Positions 12,254 through 24,164 of a stretch of 64,000 nucleotides of DNA are shown in pieces. A model generated the notes under the pieces. That model did not search any database, was not told the DNA's origin, and saw only the letters and a program-made list of their open reading frames with translations. Numbering within the stretch: position 1 is the first letter of the stretch; the number at the start of each line of letters is the position of its first letter. Source of the DNA: Paracentrotus lividus (taxonomy: Eukaryota; Echinodermata; Echinoidea; Camarodonta; Echinidae); assembly GCA_940671915.1 (NCBI GenBank), contig CALNVZ010003426.1:51740019-51804018 (forward strand), written 5' to 3'. Made by a program: the position numbers and the translations under genes.

Positions 12254-12429
12254 CTGTCGCTTCTCAGACCAACAAGCCTTGTATTTTTGACAAGTACCAA
12301 GTACGGTCTCCCGAAATCAACATTTAAAGAACGATCGAAAGCATCTAGACGCCCTTCCCTTACAAAAAGTCCATGTCGTAAGTGCGCGTGTGTAAACTGT
12401 TTTACCACACAAAAGCGCACGAGAGATGA

Positions 12430-14764
12430 CCTCATACACAGCGAATACTGTGTGGGCTAAGTATTACCATAGAGTCGCACGACTGTTGTGGGAAGAAAAA
12501 TTTGCCTGTGCGTTGAGTGCGCGTGCTGGTACTAACAATTACCACACAGAAACCACAGGAGAGATCTCATTACCACAGGAATTGGTGGTAATATACTCTT
12601 AGTATTCTTCGGGTATCCTGCCGGCTACCCAAGATTACAACAAAATACCACAGGCAATATCTTTACACTTATCCACAGAACTGTGTTGGTCTAATATAAC
12701 ACTATAGAGTCTGTAGTATGTTGGTGTAAGGTAATGAAAATGGTGTGTATGTGTATCCTATGTTGGTACCTTAAAATTACCACACCAAAAACCACAGGTA
12801 AATCTCATACCCACATATATATATTAATCTGTAATATAATCATATGAACCGATGGTAATGATTCATGGCCTGGCTCTGTGATTGAGTTCCGGCTGTAACC
12901 AAGTACCCACACAAAGACCACATGCAATTAGTCTAAAACTACCAGGAAATGATGTGAGAGTAATATAGCAGTTCGTTATGTGCTAATGAGAAATTGCGGG
13001 TTACCTGCTCGGCTTATTCCTGCTCGGCAACCTAAATTACCTAAATTACAACACAAAATACAACAGGAATATCTCATATCACAGGAAATGTGGGGTAACA
13101 TTTCATGGAGTCGTGTAGCCTATCCGATATGCGTCGGGCTATGGTAGTGGGCAAACTACTGACGGGCGAGGGCGTAGCCCGAGCCCTCGCCTGACGATCT
13201 CGGGCTTCGCCCTCGCCCGTCAGCCAGTCTCCTTCCGCGCGACCAGTAACTTGCCCACTAGCCCGACGCATATCAGATAGGCTAGGAGTCGTGTGGAAAT
13301 GAAAATGGGTGTCTGTGGTATTCCTGTAGTACCTATATTACCACACAAAATACCACAGGAAGATCTCATACGAGTCGCTGTGGAAAATGAAAATGGGGTA
13401 TGTCTGTGGTATTCCTGGTTACCTATATTACCACACAAAATACCACAGAAGATCTCATACCACCAGGTAATGTGTTGTTTTATAAAAAACAGAGTTGTGT
13501 GTATTAAAATGGGTATGTCTGTGGTATCCTTCGGTACTAAATTACACACAAATCCGATGCGAAGATTCTCATAACCCAAAGGAAAGTGTGGGTAAATAAC
13601 ACTAGAGTTATGTAGTAATGATAATGGGTGGTCTGTGGTTTCCTGTGGCACTCCCAGCAGTACCCACACACAAAGTACCACATGAATAATCTAATAGACT
13701 ACAGGAATATGAGTGTGGGTAATATAGAGTCGTGTGGTAATGAAACATAGGATACATACATGTGGTATCCTGTGGAAAGCCTAAAATCCTCACCTAAATT
13801 ACAACAAAATCACAACACCAGGAAATCTCCATAATCACAGAATGCTGAGGGTAACATTCATGGAGTCGTGTGAAATGAAAATGCGGTGTCTGTTGTATTC
13901 CTGTAGTAACGCCTCATATTAACCACACAAAAATACACAGGAAGATCTCATACCCAACAGTATGTGTTGTTATAACAGAGTTGTGTGGTAATTAAATGAT
14001 GTCTGTGAGTATTCCTGTGGTCCGTAAATTCCAACAAATACCACAGGCGAGCCATCTCATACCCACGGAAATGTGTGTAAATACGAAGTTTAATGTTGTA
14101 ATGATAATGGGTATCTTGTGTATCCTGGTGCGTACACCAGAGTATCAACCAACAAAAGTACTCACACTAAAGTTCACAACAATGAATATTAATACAACAG
14201 GAAATAGATGAGTGTGGTTAATATAGAGTCGTGTAGGATAATGAAAATATATATGGGTATCCATAGATGGAGTATTCCCTTACTAAATTAAATATTCAAA
14301 TACAATCATGAATATCTCATACACCAGGAATGTATGCATTACATCAAAAAATATATATTTTCCCGAACATGTACCATTTTTTTTAGACCACAGAACTAGT
14401 AGTACTTACCAGCTTTACCACATAAAGAGAACCACAGGAAAAATCTCATACCACAGGAAAATTGTGTGGTATTATGCGTATTCAAATGGGTGTCTGTGTA
14501 TTTCCTGTGGTACCTAAATTTAAGAGCAAACAAAATACAAAGGATATATTTCATAGCACAAGCAAATAATGTGCGCTAACATTCATATAGTCATCGTGTT
14601 AATCAATCAACAATACAGAGCAGATGCCACACGTCAGTATCACACATGAAAGTACTCACAATCACACTCAGCTTATACCTACCACATACTGATACATACA
14701 TGACATGTATAACAGGAATTATACCCCAAATGTTGTAGTGGTGTGTGTGTGTGTGTTGTGTATG

Positions 14765-14799
<35 letters not shown>

Positions 14800-16350
14800 T
14801 GGTCATACCACAGGAAATATGTGGTAATATACAGAGGTCGTGTGGTAGTAATACCACAGGAATACACATACCTTGTTACCACAGGATAAAAATACCACTA
14901 ACTATTATATAATTTGTGTATGTGGTGTGTGTGTGTGTGTGTGTGTGTGTGGGGTTGCGTGTGTGTGGTGTTTATGTGGATATATGAGCATGAGTGTGAC
15001 AGTAGTTCTTAAACAATATTTTGGTTTAGTTTCCCGTGTGGTTAGGCCTACTGGCTTTCCAGGTAGGGACATTAGACCAAATGGGAATTAATTAGACCAA
15101 ATGGTAATTTGACGCAACTGATTGTAGACAAACAACCAAGAGGGATTATGACCAAATGGGGCATTAGTCAAAGTGGATTTACACCAAGTGCAAGTTTCCT
15201 GCTGAATGTGTAGAAGTCGTGTGGTATTCCTGTGGTATTTTCATGTGGTATTATGGTAATTAGCTCATTTGCATAAAATGATTTGGTATGCACAAATCAG
15301 TTATTTTTTGAAAGTTTACCTTAATAACAGTAATTCAATGCATATTGATGTATTTTCTTTTTGGGAAATTTATTTCCTAACACAGAGTAACATCGAGAGC
15401 GATAATTATGAAATTTGGCATTATATCAAGAAATTATAGAATAACTAACTGTGACCCAAAATATTTTTGCAAAATATTGGTATATATATCAGCGTGTGGT
15501 ATTCTTTAGTGTGTGCGGTAATTCTGTGGTAACGCGTCCTGCGGACCTCGGTAATTCCTGTGGGTAACGGCGGTGTGCGTATCCTGTGGTAACGGCGTTG
15601 TGGTAATCCTGTGGTAATGCGCTGTTGTGACGGTGTTGGTAATCCTGTGGTAACGGTGTGTGGTAATCTGGGTACTGGTGGGTTAAGTGTGTGTAATATT
15701 TTTTTTACCACACGAATTTGTGTGGTAATGTCCCAATTTTACCACAGGATTCGTGTGGTAATCATGTGGTAATGTCCCAATTTTACCACAGGATTCGTGT
15801 GGTAATTCATGTGGGTAAATGTCCCAATTTTACCACAGGATTCGTGTGGTAATCTCATGTGGTAATTTCCCAATTTTACCACAGGATTCGTGTGGTAATT
15901 TGTGTGGTAATGTCCCAATTTTACCACAGTGATTGTTGTGGTAATTCGTTGTGGTAATGTCCCATTTTACCACAGGATTCGTGTGGTAATTCGTGTGGTA
16001 AATGTCCCAATTTTACCACAGGATTCGTGTGGTAATTCGTGTGGTAATTGTCCCAATTTTACCACAGGATTCATGTGGTAAATGTCCAAATTTTACCACA
16101 GGATTCGTGTGGTAATCCCTAGTGTGTAATGTCCCAATTTTACCACAGGATTCGTGTGGTAAAAATGTCCCAATTTTACCACAGGATTCGTGTGGTAATT
16201 CATGTGGTAAATGTCCCAATTTTTACCACAGGATTCGTGTGGTAAAAATGTCCCAATTTTACCACAGGATTCGTGTGGTAAAATGTCCTTGGTAATTTAC
16301 CACAGGAATTACCACAGGACATTACCACAGGATTACCACAGGACATTTTT
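12430..16350. repeat. Minisatellite of TACCACAGGA / GTGTGGTAAT units
   Basis: The block has two regimes. From about 12,430 to 14,900 the units are roughly 105-160 bp and contain paired words (TACCACAGGAA, GTGTGGTAAT, ATGAAAATGGGTGTCTGTGG, AAGATCTCATACC). From 15,690 to 16,320 about 13 short units of 34-48 bp repeat TGTCCCAATTTTACCACAGG and GTGTGGTAA. The words ACCACA and TGTGGT make each unit self-complementary. Many single-base indels separate the units. CA/TG microsatellites lie at 14,740-14,795 and 14,930-14,990. Frames here are repeat artefacts. Confidence 0.85.
13116..13284. mobile_element. 169-bp hairpin MITE with 9-bp target duplication
   Basis: TAGCCTATCCGATATGCGTC at the left end is matched by its complement at the right end, and the pairing continues into GACGGGCGAGGGCG...AGCCCGAG near the middle. 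The 9-bp word GGAGTCGTG lies on both sides (13,107-13,115 and 13,285-13,293) and is part of the host minisatellite unit, which shows cleanly that the hairpin inserted into the array. A 9-bp duplication with hairpin arms fits MuDR/foldback-type elements. Confidence 0.85.
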
Positions 16351-16547
16351 GTAAGGGTTATTATTAACAGATAATGATGAAAATGATAAATATAGAATAA
16401 AGAGAAGAAAAGCGTTTACAGATCAAGATTTGGCAGTAAAAATCCTACGAGTTCGTATCGTATTTTTCGCGTGACGTTTATCGCCACCAGAGTACACGCA
16501 CACAAAATTACATTCCTTCTTATGCAAATACATTTATCAGGAATTAA

Positions 16548-16881
16548 AGGGACGTATAATTGATAAAACAATGGGGAATTCACCTTATCTCGGGTGAAAT
16601 GATAACATTCCAATCAGAGCCCGGCGGTTTGCGTAATCTCCAGGCGTCAGGGTGTCTAGAGTATAATCCTTCATGGCTAGACTAACTAACCAGAAGTCCG
16701 AAGTAAATCTAACCTATGTTTTGTTTTTGAAATGGAGCATTATAATTCGTCATGTTCGTGCTGTCCGAATGTTAATCCCCAGTAGGCCGACCCTTGCGTA
16801 AGCCTCACCGTAGATTGTGTATGGGTCAATGGAGCTCAAGAAAAACGCGCATTCCCCACGATCTCCGACTTGCGAGGGCCT
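16548..16881. mobile_element. TTAA-flanked insertion in the right arm
   Basis: Comparison with the left arm (10,750-10,790) shows an extra 334 bp placed between GGAATTAA and TTAAGGTAC. TTAA sits on both sides (16,544-16,547 and 16,882-16,885) and both ends begin AGG when read inward. This fits a Kolobok/piggyBac-type MITE or remnant. The terminal inverted repeat is very short, so the family is tentative. Confidence 0.55.
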
Positions 16882-17043
16882 TTAAGGTACGGTGGCGATA
16901 GGCCTATATATATTCATGAGCAAAATAGCCAATCACAGAAACGGGATAAATGGTCGAGTCCAAATTGAAAAAGGTGTATAGCAGAAATTGGAAGTGTAGC
17001 AGGGTAGCAGATAATGGAAACACCCCGGTTAAGGCAATTTGGC

Positions 17044-17580
17044 AAAGGCAAAGGCAAATTTTAATAGCATTCCTAGTAATTGTATTTGAAAAAAAATTGG
17101 TATTGCGTTAAATTTCTTATGTATTGTATTGTTTTTTGAATTTCTCATGTATTTCTTTGTTTTTCAACCTTTTTATTTTTAGTGTTTTTTCGACCATATT
17201 TGTTGGCAACATTATTTCAGTCATAAATAGCAACAAATCAAGTGAATATCATCCTTAAAAGCAAAAGTAAATACTCATTCATGAATTTTAGTTGAAAACC
17301 AATTTGTATTAACTTTGTACATAAAATCATGTTTTTGAGCAATTTGGGGTCTGATGCATGGTTACAAAATTATGCGTAACTCTTGAACCAGGTACCCAGG
17401 CATCGCAAATTTGGTCTTAAAAGATGCGAGAGAATCGGAGAAAAAAGTCATGAAACATCGCGGCGAGAACTGGTCATGTTGCAAACATATTGCGCAAAAC
17501 GTTGAGGGGGGGGGGCCTCCCAGTCCCCCCGGCCTAGTTAGGGTTAGAATGGCTGATCTAGCGGACAGCTCTCCATGTGT
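17044..17580. other. No gene seen
   Basis: Starts with a GGCAAA microsatellite next to the element end, then AT-rich sequence. A 63-codon plus-strand frame at 17,411-17,602 has no recognisable motif. Confidence 0.4.
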
Positions 17581-18910
17581 ACATCTGAATAGGCATCAAT
17601 AAACATTTTTTTAAAACTTAGATTTAAAAGCAGTAAGAGTAGAAGAACTTCTGATATCATCAGGAAGATTATTCCACTGTCGTGGACCAGAATGTCGAAC
17701 AGAATTTAATAAGGATTGAGTTTTAACTTTTGGATAATGAAATTTATTACTTGAACGGGTATTATGACGATGAAACAACTTATTCATGATAAACATATTT
17801 GAGATATTGCTGGGAATAATGTTATTGAATGCTTGAAACATCAAGGTTGCTATTTGACATTTATATATATCAAAAACATTTAAGGTTTTTAGACGAAAAA
17901 ATAATGGACGTGAGTGAGCTCTAAAAGAGGAATTAGTGCAGATTATTAATATTTTCTTCTGTAGTTTATGGAAGGGTTCCAATTTAGTCACTCCTACATT
18001 TGCCCAAATAACATTACAATATCGTAGGTATGGCAAGGCAAGGCAATTGTATAACATAAACAGTTCTCTTACAGGCAAAAAGGCACGAAGTTTACATAAT
18101 ATACCAACAGTTTTTGAGACTTTGTTCATAATAGACAAACGATGTTCATTGAAAGATAATATGTCATCCAATGTTATACCAAGAAACTTCACAGTTTTGC
18201 AACAATGTAATAAAGTTTTGTTCATATATATATTTACACCAGAAATGTCGTTTTTTACAGAAGTATAATATATTTGTCTTATCATAGTTTATTACCAGTT
18301 CATTTGCATTAAACCAATTTTCAACTTTAACTAGTTCTTCATTAATATTTTTAACAAGTATATCAAAATCAGTGTGAGAGGCAACTAAATTCGTATCGTC
18401 CGCAAAAAGGACAAAGTGAAAAAGTGAAGAAACATTGCATAAGTCATTTACATAAATAAGAAACAGGAGAGGGCCGAATGTGGAGCCCTGGGGGACACCA
18501 TACTGGACCTCCTCATGGTGAGAAACAAAGTTATTATAAATGGTATAGTGAAAACGATTAGATAAATAATTCTGAAACCATGTAAAAGCAGTACCACATA
18601 TTCCAAATCTGGACAATTTAGCATGTAAAATATTGTGGTCAATTACATCAAAGGCTTTAGATAGATCAAGAAATATACCAATGGAGTGTAAATTAGCATT
18701 CATCTTACTAAGGATATGGTCATGAAGATCAATCAGAGCATGTTCGCATGATGAGTTTGCCCTAAAACCGTATTGTGAATTATTAAAAAGGTTGTTCTTA
18801 TTAATATTACCTATAAGCCTGTTATGCATTAACTTTTCTAATATTTTTGAAAAACATGGAAGTAGTGTAATTGGTCGATAATGAACACCCGAACGATTGC
18901 CGAAGTCATG
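17581..18910 (-). mobile_element. 5'-truncated LINE (CR1/L2-like) with readable RT
   Basis: The minus strand encodes reverse transcriptase. The order is 'YRPITLLPCFSKILEKL', 'NSQYGFR' with 'GIFLDLSKAFD', 'YGVPQGSTFGPLLF', then 'FADDTN' (near 18,385), thumb, and the C-terminal 'PDDIRSSSTLTAFKSKF' near 17,611. One frameshift near 18,255 separates the palm half from the C-terminal half; otherwise the frame is long and open, so this is a fairly young copy. It begins inside the RT at about 18,910 and has no endonuclease. The 3' end carries only a short A/T tail. Confidence 0.88.
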
Positions 18911-19497
18911 AGCCAATTTCTTATCGGCAATGATTCGCGTGGGAGTGAGAAGGTGATACTAGTAATGCACATAATATATAGTACATTTCGAGATCCGAAT
19001 ACTGCAATGTATTCAGCCCAGGTATTCACTCATGCAATGATACAGTGCTTTATACACACAAACAGTATCCACACACATGTTGTATATCGCGAATCGCTCT
19101 CACAGCGCGATCGCGATTGGCTGGCGTGTAATCGTATGCAAATTAAGTCATGCTCTAAGCTTCGGGAACAATATGGCTGCGAGCACACATAGCGCATCTT
19201 GATTTCTCGTTTTAGTTGAGCGATGCTCGTGAAGGACCATCTTTAAAATAGAGCAGTTATTAATTTCAAGCGCCGTTTTGATTAAAATTTTTTTTCCAGT
19301 CAGATGTCGAATGGGGGTGCAAATTTGACTGTTATATGACGTTTAGGGTCCATTTTCAGGGTCTGGGGACACGCATGGGTAGCACTTTTGTCTTTGAGTG
19401 ATCCACCTCTCCCTGGGTATAGTGGGAACCCAGAAATACAATCGCATTAAATTTACTCATTCAAATAAATAGTCACCAATCAAGATTAATGTTATTA
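18911..19497. other. No gene seen; promoter-like cluster at 19,110-19,180
   Basis: Within 70 bases lie GATTGGCT (CCAAT box on the other strand), ATGCAAAT (octamer) and CAATATGGCTGC (YY1-like). No open frame starts here beyond nine codons. The cluster may come from a repeat. Confidence 0.3.
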
Positions 19498-19609
19498 GGA
19501 GGTATGTACGAATGTACTCTTGTTATTGTTAGAATCTTTTTTTCTCTTTCTTTTTTCTTTTTTAAAATTCTGTACAATAAACAATAAACAATAAACAATA
19601 AACGAAAAA

Positions 19610-19830
19610 TAATGCATTAAAGTATTTCAAATTTTCAGCAATGATAGATCATTATAAAATCTGAGCACTGAAATCTTTTCTATTTCATTAGCATAATGTG
19701 ACGTCATCTAGACGCCATTTTGTAAAATCACATCGTTCATAACTTAATAACTAATAATCATTGATTAATCATATTTAGTACACATAAACTTCAAATTAAA
19801 GTGCATCTTTTAGAACATAATGCGTGCGCG
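19610..19830 (+). repeat. CRE-bearing repeat block, copy 1
   Basis: Block defined by AATAATGCATTAAAGTATTT, 'CAGCAATGATAGATCATTATAA', 'GAGCACT', TGACGTCA (19,699-19,706) and 'ACTAATAATCATTG'. Three further copies follow at 21,685, 22,439 and 23,866. Non-coding. Confidence 0.75.
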
Positions 19831-20675
19831 TAAGTACGCGTATTAAGGAATTTCGCGCGGAAAAAAATAAAAAAATTTTAAAATCATAAACAATAATTGA
19901 AATAACTCCATTCATATTTAATTTATGATAATTTATTCGTTCGTAACACATGGGACCAAAAAAAAATAGTGTTTTCAAATTTTGAATTTGTTCACATGAT
20001 ACTAGGAATTTGAAAAGCAGATAAAAACTTGCATAGTCACATCCTCTTAACCATGTAATAAACTTTGTAAATACATATTTTAATGTCAATACAGCCTCAC
20101 GTTTTCTGGCAAGGTCAAGTTTTATAAAATATGACATGTACGGTAACACATGGGACAGTAACACATGGGACAATTATTCCATGAAATGTTTCCATTAAAT
20201 ATTTGGTGTAGCCAAGGCGTAGCAACATGTTGTGTAAAAAAATCCCACTGATAAAACAAAAGAACCATAATACAACACATTACTGTAAAAAAGTAAATAT
20301 TTTGTTTCATTGCTGAGGTGGGAGGGCGAGTAATAAGACTATATTATTTTACATCAGCTCAGTAACTTTTGTGACATTACTACTGAGATGTGCATACTTT
20401 AAGAATAAAAATATGGAAAGTTATGTGCTAGGTTTGTGATATTTTCACCAGAGGAAGCCAAGATGATATTGAAACAGAAAATATGTACTTTTTTGTTGTA
20501 TGCCTATAACAAACCTTTAGAAATAATGGTTGAAAATAGCATTTTGAATGCGTTTGATAATTTTTTCATGAATATTAATGAGCCTTGTGACGTCATATGA
20601 CCTTGAAATGACTTTTTGACCTCATTTGCATTAAGTTTATTTCATATAATTTGTTGTGATATATGATACATTATA

Positions 20676-21544
20676 GGGGAGACTGAGGTAATTATGGCCC
20701 TGGGGTAATTATGGCCCCTTTGTCTTTGAGAGCTTATAATTCTTTGCTGCATTACACAATGATACTTTAATTCTTACACATGCCTAGCTAAACTCTTCCT
20801 ACTATCATATGAGAAAAATAAGCCATTTACCTCAAATTTTGTGCTTAGGGGAGCCTAAAATTTACTGCGATCACAATTCTGTTCGGTGGAAAGTGGCAAG
20901 TCTGCTTTTTTATTTGAGGTGTGATATAATTAATTAAAATCATTTAAGATAAAATTTTGATAGAAACAGAAACAATAGGAACTAACAAACACAACATAAA
21001 AACTTCCACTTGAATATCTTCAATAGTAGAGCTGTAAAGAGGAATCAAATTGAAAATGTCACTTGGGGTAATTATGGCCCCAATGCACAAACAGTGTATA
21101 AGCGCAGATGGGGACATTAACTTGTATGATTATGTACATAAATCATGTAAATATATGTATTTCTATGACTGCAAAATTTCAACATTTTTGCTGAACAAAT
21201 TATTGATTAAATCATTGTTGGTGGTTGATAATTGTATAAGGAATACCCAACAACATTTAAAATACATTACCATAATTAATTAGCATAATATCTTATAATT
21301 CATACAGTCATGACAATAGGGGCCATAAATACCCCAACCCGTTGGGTAATTATGGCCCCCCAAAGTTGTTAACATAATGGTAATTAATATGCAAATGAGA
21401 AGTCATAGGTTCATACTTTCCTTTGTATATTATAGGTATATAGAATGACTATATTTTTACATAATTAGATTATTATTGGACTTTTCATTTAATGGTAGTA
21501 ATAGGAAATGTGTAAAAGGGGGCCATAATTACCCCAGTCTCCCC
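20676..21544 (+). mobile_element. 869-bp TIR element, GGGGAGACTG family
   Basis: The ends read GGGGAGACTGAGGTAATTAT and, inverted, GGGGAGACTGGGGTAATTAT, each followed by GGCCCC. The word GGGTAATTATGGCCCC is repeated inside (near 20,704, 21,063 and 21,343), so the element has subterminal repeats. Flanking bases are TATA on the left and TATG on the right, compatible with a short TA-rich duplication. No transposase frame is seen. It sits inside the CRE-bearing repeat region. Confidence 0.8.
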
Positions 21545-21684
21545 TATGTACTTTTAAAACCTTACTGACACTCTTGACACAAAAATGGTCGAAAAGTTGA
21601 AAAATCACCATCTTGGGAACAAATAGCTTGGACTTGCCCATGTACGAATGTACGCACATGTAGACACAATAACTCAAAAAATAA

Positions 21685-21905
21685 TGCATTAAAGTATTTC
21701 ATATTCTCAGCAATGATGGATCATTATAAAATCTGAGCACTAATTTTTTTTTTTTTAGCTGATTAGCATACATGTAATGTGACGTCATCTTGACGCCATT
21801 TGGTAAAATCACGTTATCAATCATAACTAATAATCATTGATTAATCATATTTAGTACACATAAACTTCAAATTGAAGCACATCTTTTAAAACATAATGCA
21901 TTTAT
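21685..21905 (+). repeat. CRE-bearing repeat block, copy 2
   Basis: Same block as at 19,610, with TGACGTCA at 21,780-21,787. The following 'GAATGCAGCTCCAGAT' segment (21,919) is shared with copy 3 (22,779), so the two copies are part of a larger direct duplication of roughly 0.75-0.85 kb. Confidence 0.75.
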
Positions 21906-22438
21906 GCGCGTCGGGAAAGAATGCAGCTCCAGATCATCGATTTTTTGCTCCTAAAGTAATCTCGATAATATGCAAAGCAATTTAACTTCATAATCACTAT
22001 TTTTAGACTATTCATAACCAAATGGGCATCTGTTCAAGTTGGAACTAAGCGCACACGAATTTTGTCATAATGGCCTCTAAACTCAAAATTTTTATACCGA
22101 TTGAAGTTAATGACGACATGATCTTGGTACAGAGAGGAGTGTTTCTCAGTAAATATGTGCCGTTTCTCTTTCAAATTTTCACTGTGTTGTAGCTGAGACA
22201 ACTCCGTTCAACATTGGTGAGTTTACTTTGGTTTTACCCCCCGGCTTTGCAGTCTAAATTGGCGATTAAAGAAGGCATGTCATTTCATCACATATGAAGT
22301 GTAAATATATCTTTCATTGGACACGCCATCTCATTAGGTGGTATGTACGTGTGTACATAGCACCTCTTGTTATTGTCCAAATCTTCTTCTTTTTTTTTTC
22401 TTTATTTTTCATTCTTCTGTACAATTCTTGTAGACAAA

Positions 22439-22660
22439 AAATAATGCATGAAAGTAGTTCATATTTTCAGCAATGATAGATCATCATTAAATCTGAGCAC
22501 TGAAATTTTTTCTAGCTCATTAGCATAATGTGACGTCATGTTTGTAAAATCACATTATCAATCATAGCTTTATAACTATAATCATTGGTTAATAATATTT
22601 AGTACACATAAACTTCAAATTGAAGCACATCTTTTAAAACATAATGCGCGCGCGTACGTA
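22439..22660 (+). repeat. CRE-bearing repeat block, copy 3
   Basis: Same block, TGACGTCA at 22,531-22,538; the segment after the CRE is shortened compared with copies 1 and 2. Confidence 0.75.
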
Positions 22661-23865
22661 TTAAAAATATCAAAATACCCTTTTGGCCAATTCAGATTAC
22701 GTTTCAGGTCATTTTAAGCATTTCAAGAAAAAATGTGCGCGTATGATTTTGCGCGCATTTATGAGTGTCAGGAAAGAATGCAGCTCCAGATACACGATTA
22801 TTTGCTCTTAAAGTAATCTTGATAATATTCACAACAATTTGACACCATACACACTATTTTTAGACGATTCATAACGAAATGGGCGTTTCTTCAAGTTGGA
22901 ACTACGCGCACGCAAATTTTGTCAATTTTGCAAAAATATGCCATTTTTGGCCAAAAACATGTCTACACTTAATAATTCTCCAGGATGAACGGCAACCCCC
23001 AATTATCTTTTCAGAGTTGGATACATCATCAATTGCAAATACCTTATTTTTTTCCACAAGCGTTGGCGTCAAAATTTTTCGCCAATTGAGTCGTGACTGG
23101 TCTCAAATGAAAGAGCATCGCGTTCCAGACAAAAAATAATTCGATAGCCTATTTGATAAATGCTTTTAACAGGATGAAAAATCTCAAAAACCGGTGTGTC
23201 AAAATCTAAAAATGCTCAAAATCACCCCAGTATGTTTCGAGCCATTTCAAGCATTTCAAAAAATTTCGTAAAACTCTGAATTTTTTTCTTGATTTGCATT
23301 TCAGACACATAACATAAGAGGTTTTATCTATCTTGAATCATGTTCAGCCGACCATAAGGACGCATGCGCTCATCAAATTTCAATGTCCGCGCGTGCGTCA
23401 ATTGGGCAAATAACGTAAAAACATAACAAAACATACGTCTTTAAAATCCTCCATAGCTCGTCAGAGAGGTCAAAAGCCTGAGGTTTCCTTTTGTAAGTTT
23501 ATGACATAGGAAATATAATTCACCCAAAAAATTTAGGGGTCAAGGGATAGAACATCGACAGATTCTTATGCAAACTCAAAATTTAATTTTTTTTTTCTTT
23601 AAATCTAAATATAGTTTATATCAATAAATATTGGTCGATTTTCTCCCACATTTTGATAAGCCTTTTCATGCTATGGCTGAGTAAATTCTCAACCAGTTTA
23701 ATTGTAAAACGTAATTCATATAAATTTATCGCATTACAAATTTCATATATTAGTACATACCACCGATAATTGTACGTGTTACAATTTTAAGCTCTAGTAT
23801 TTTATTTGGAACCGCTCCAGCCCGCGCTATGCGACTTTTAAACATTTCTTGTAGACACGATAACT
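22661..23865. other. No gene seen
   Basis: Downstream part of the duplicated block up to about 22,930, then AT-rich sequence with a short 'GTACATACCACC' word at 23,753 that recurs at 27,393. An 86-codon frame at 22,879-23,139 overlaps the duplication and looks non-coding. Confidence 0.4.
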
Positions 23866-24120
23866 AAAAAAACGTTGCATTGAAGTAGTTCAAATTTTCA
23901 GCAATGATAGATCATTATAACATCTGAACACTGTAAATTTTTGTAGCTCATTACTATATTGTGACGTCATCTAGGCGACATTTTGTGAAATTAGTATCTC
24001 TTATAACTCTCTGAATAATCATTGTAACAGTTTCATATTTCATGACATGAAACTCCAAGTCATTGCAAAACTTTTTTGTCACTAGGTGCACGCACGTACG
24101 CAAATTCCAATTACGTGCAC
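23866..24120 (+). repeat. CRE-bearing repeat block, copy 4 (most diverged)
   Basis: Shares 'AGCAATGATAGATCATTATAA', 'CTGAACACTG' and TGACGTCA (23,962-23,969) with the other copies, then diverges. Confidence 0.65.
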
Positions 24121-24164
24121 CTGAAGTTTAGACGGTTCAGACGCGCACATTTAGACACAAAATC

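Larger units (their letters stand above)
10619..17043. mobile_element. 6.4-kb TIR element with minisatellite-loaded arm
   Basis: The left end (GCCAAATTGCCTTAACCGGG) and the right end are inverted copies. The inverted repeat continues for about 700 bp: the left arm is 10,619-11,320, and the right arm is found in two parts, 12,060-12,372 and 16,355-17,043. Between the two parts of the right arm sits the large minisatellite (12,430-16,350). A relative at 62,781-63,956 has exact 9-bp target duplications and the terminus GGGTGTTTCC. Nine-base duplications, a G-rich start and arms made of tandem repeats fit the MuDR superfamily, particularly Rehavkus/foldback types. No transposase is seen, so it is non-autonomous. 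This copy lacks a direct duplication at its ends. Confidence 0.7.

Noticed and set aside
13220-13681. 153-codon minus-strand frame and neighbouring frames at 13.3-14.9 kb
   Set aside because: All lie in the TACCACAGGA minisatellite; the words repeat with the DNA unit and no domain is seen.
14603-14882. His/Thr-rich frames
   Set aside because: Translation of a CA/TG microsatellite.
15690-16320. CRISPR-like array of palindromic repeats with spacers
   Set aside because: The 'spacers' are themselves repeated (TGTCCCAATTT), unit lengths vary between 34 and 48, there are no cas genes and the genome is animal. It is a minisatellite.
10619-17043. Polinton or other capsid-bearing element because of size and TIRs
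   Set aside because: No polymerase B, integrase, capsid or packaging ATPase frame is present; the size is due to the minisatellite.
17411-17602. 63-codon plus-strand frame before the LINE
   Set aside because: No motif, no splice or promoter support; it contains a G-run and Pro-rich translation from a C-rich stretch.
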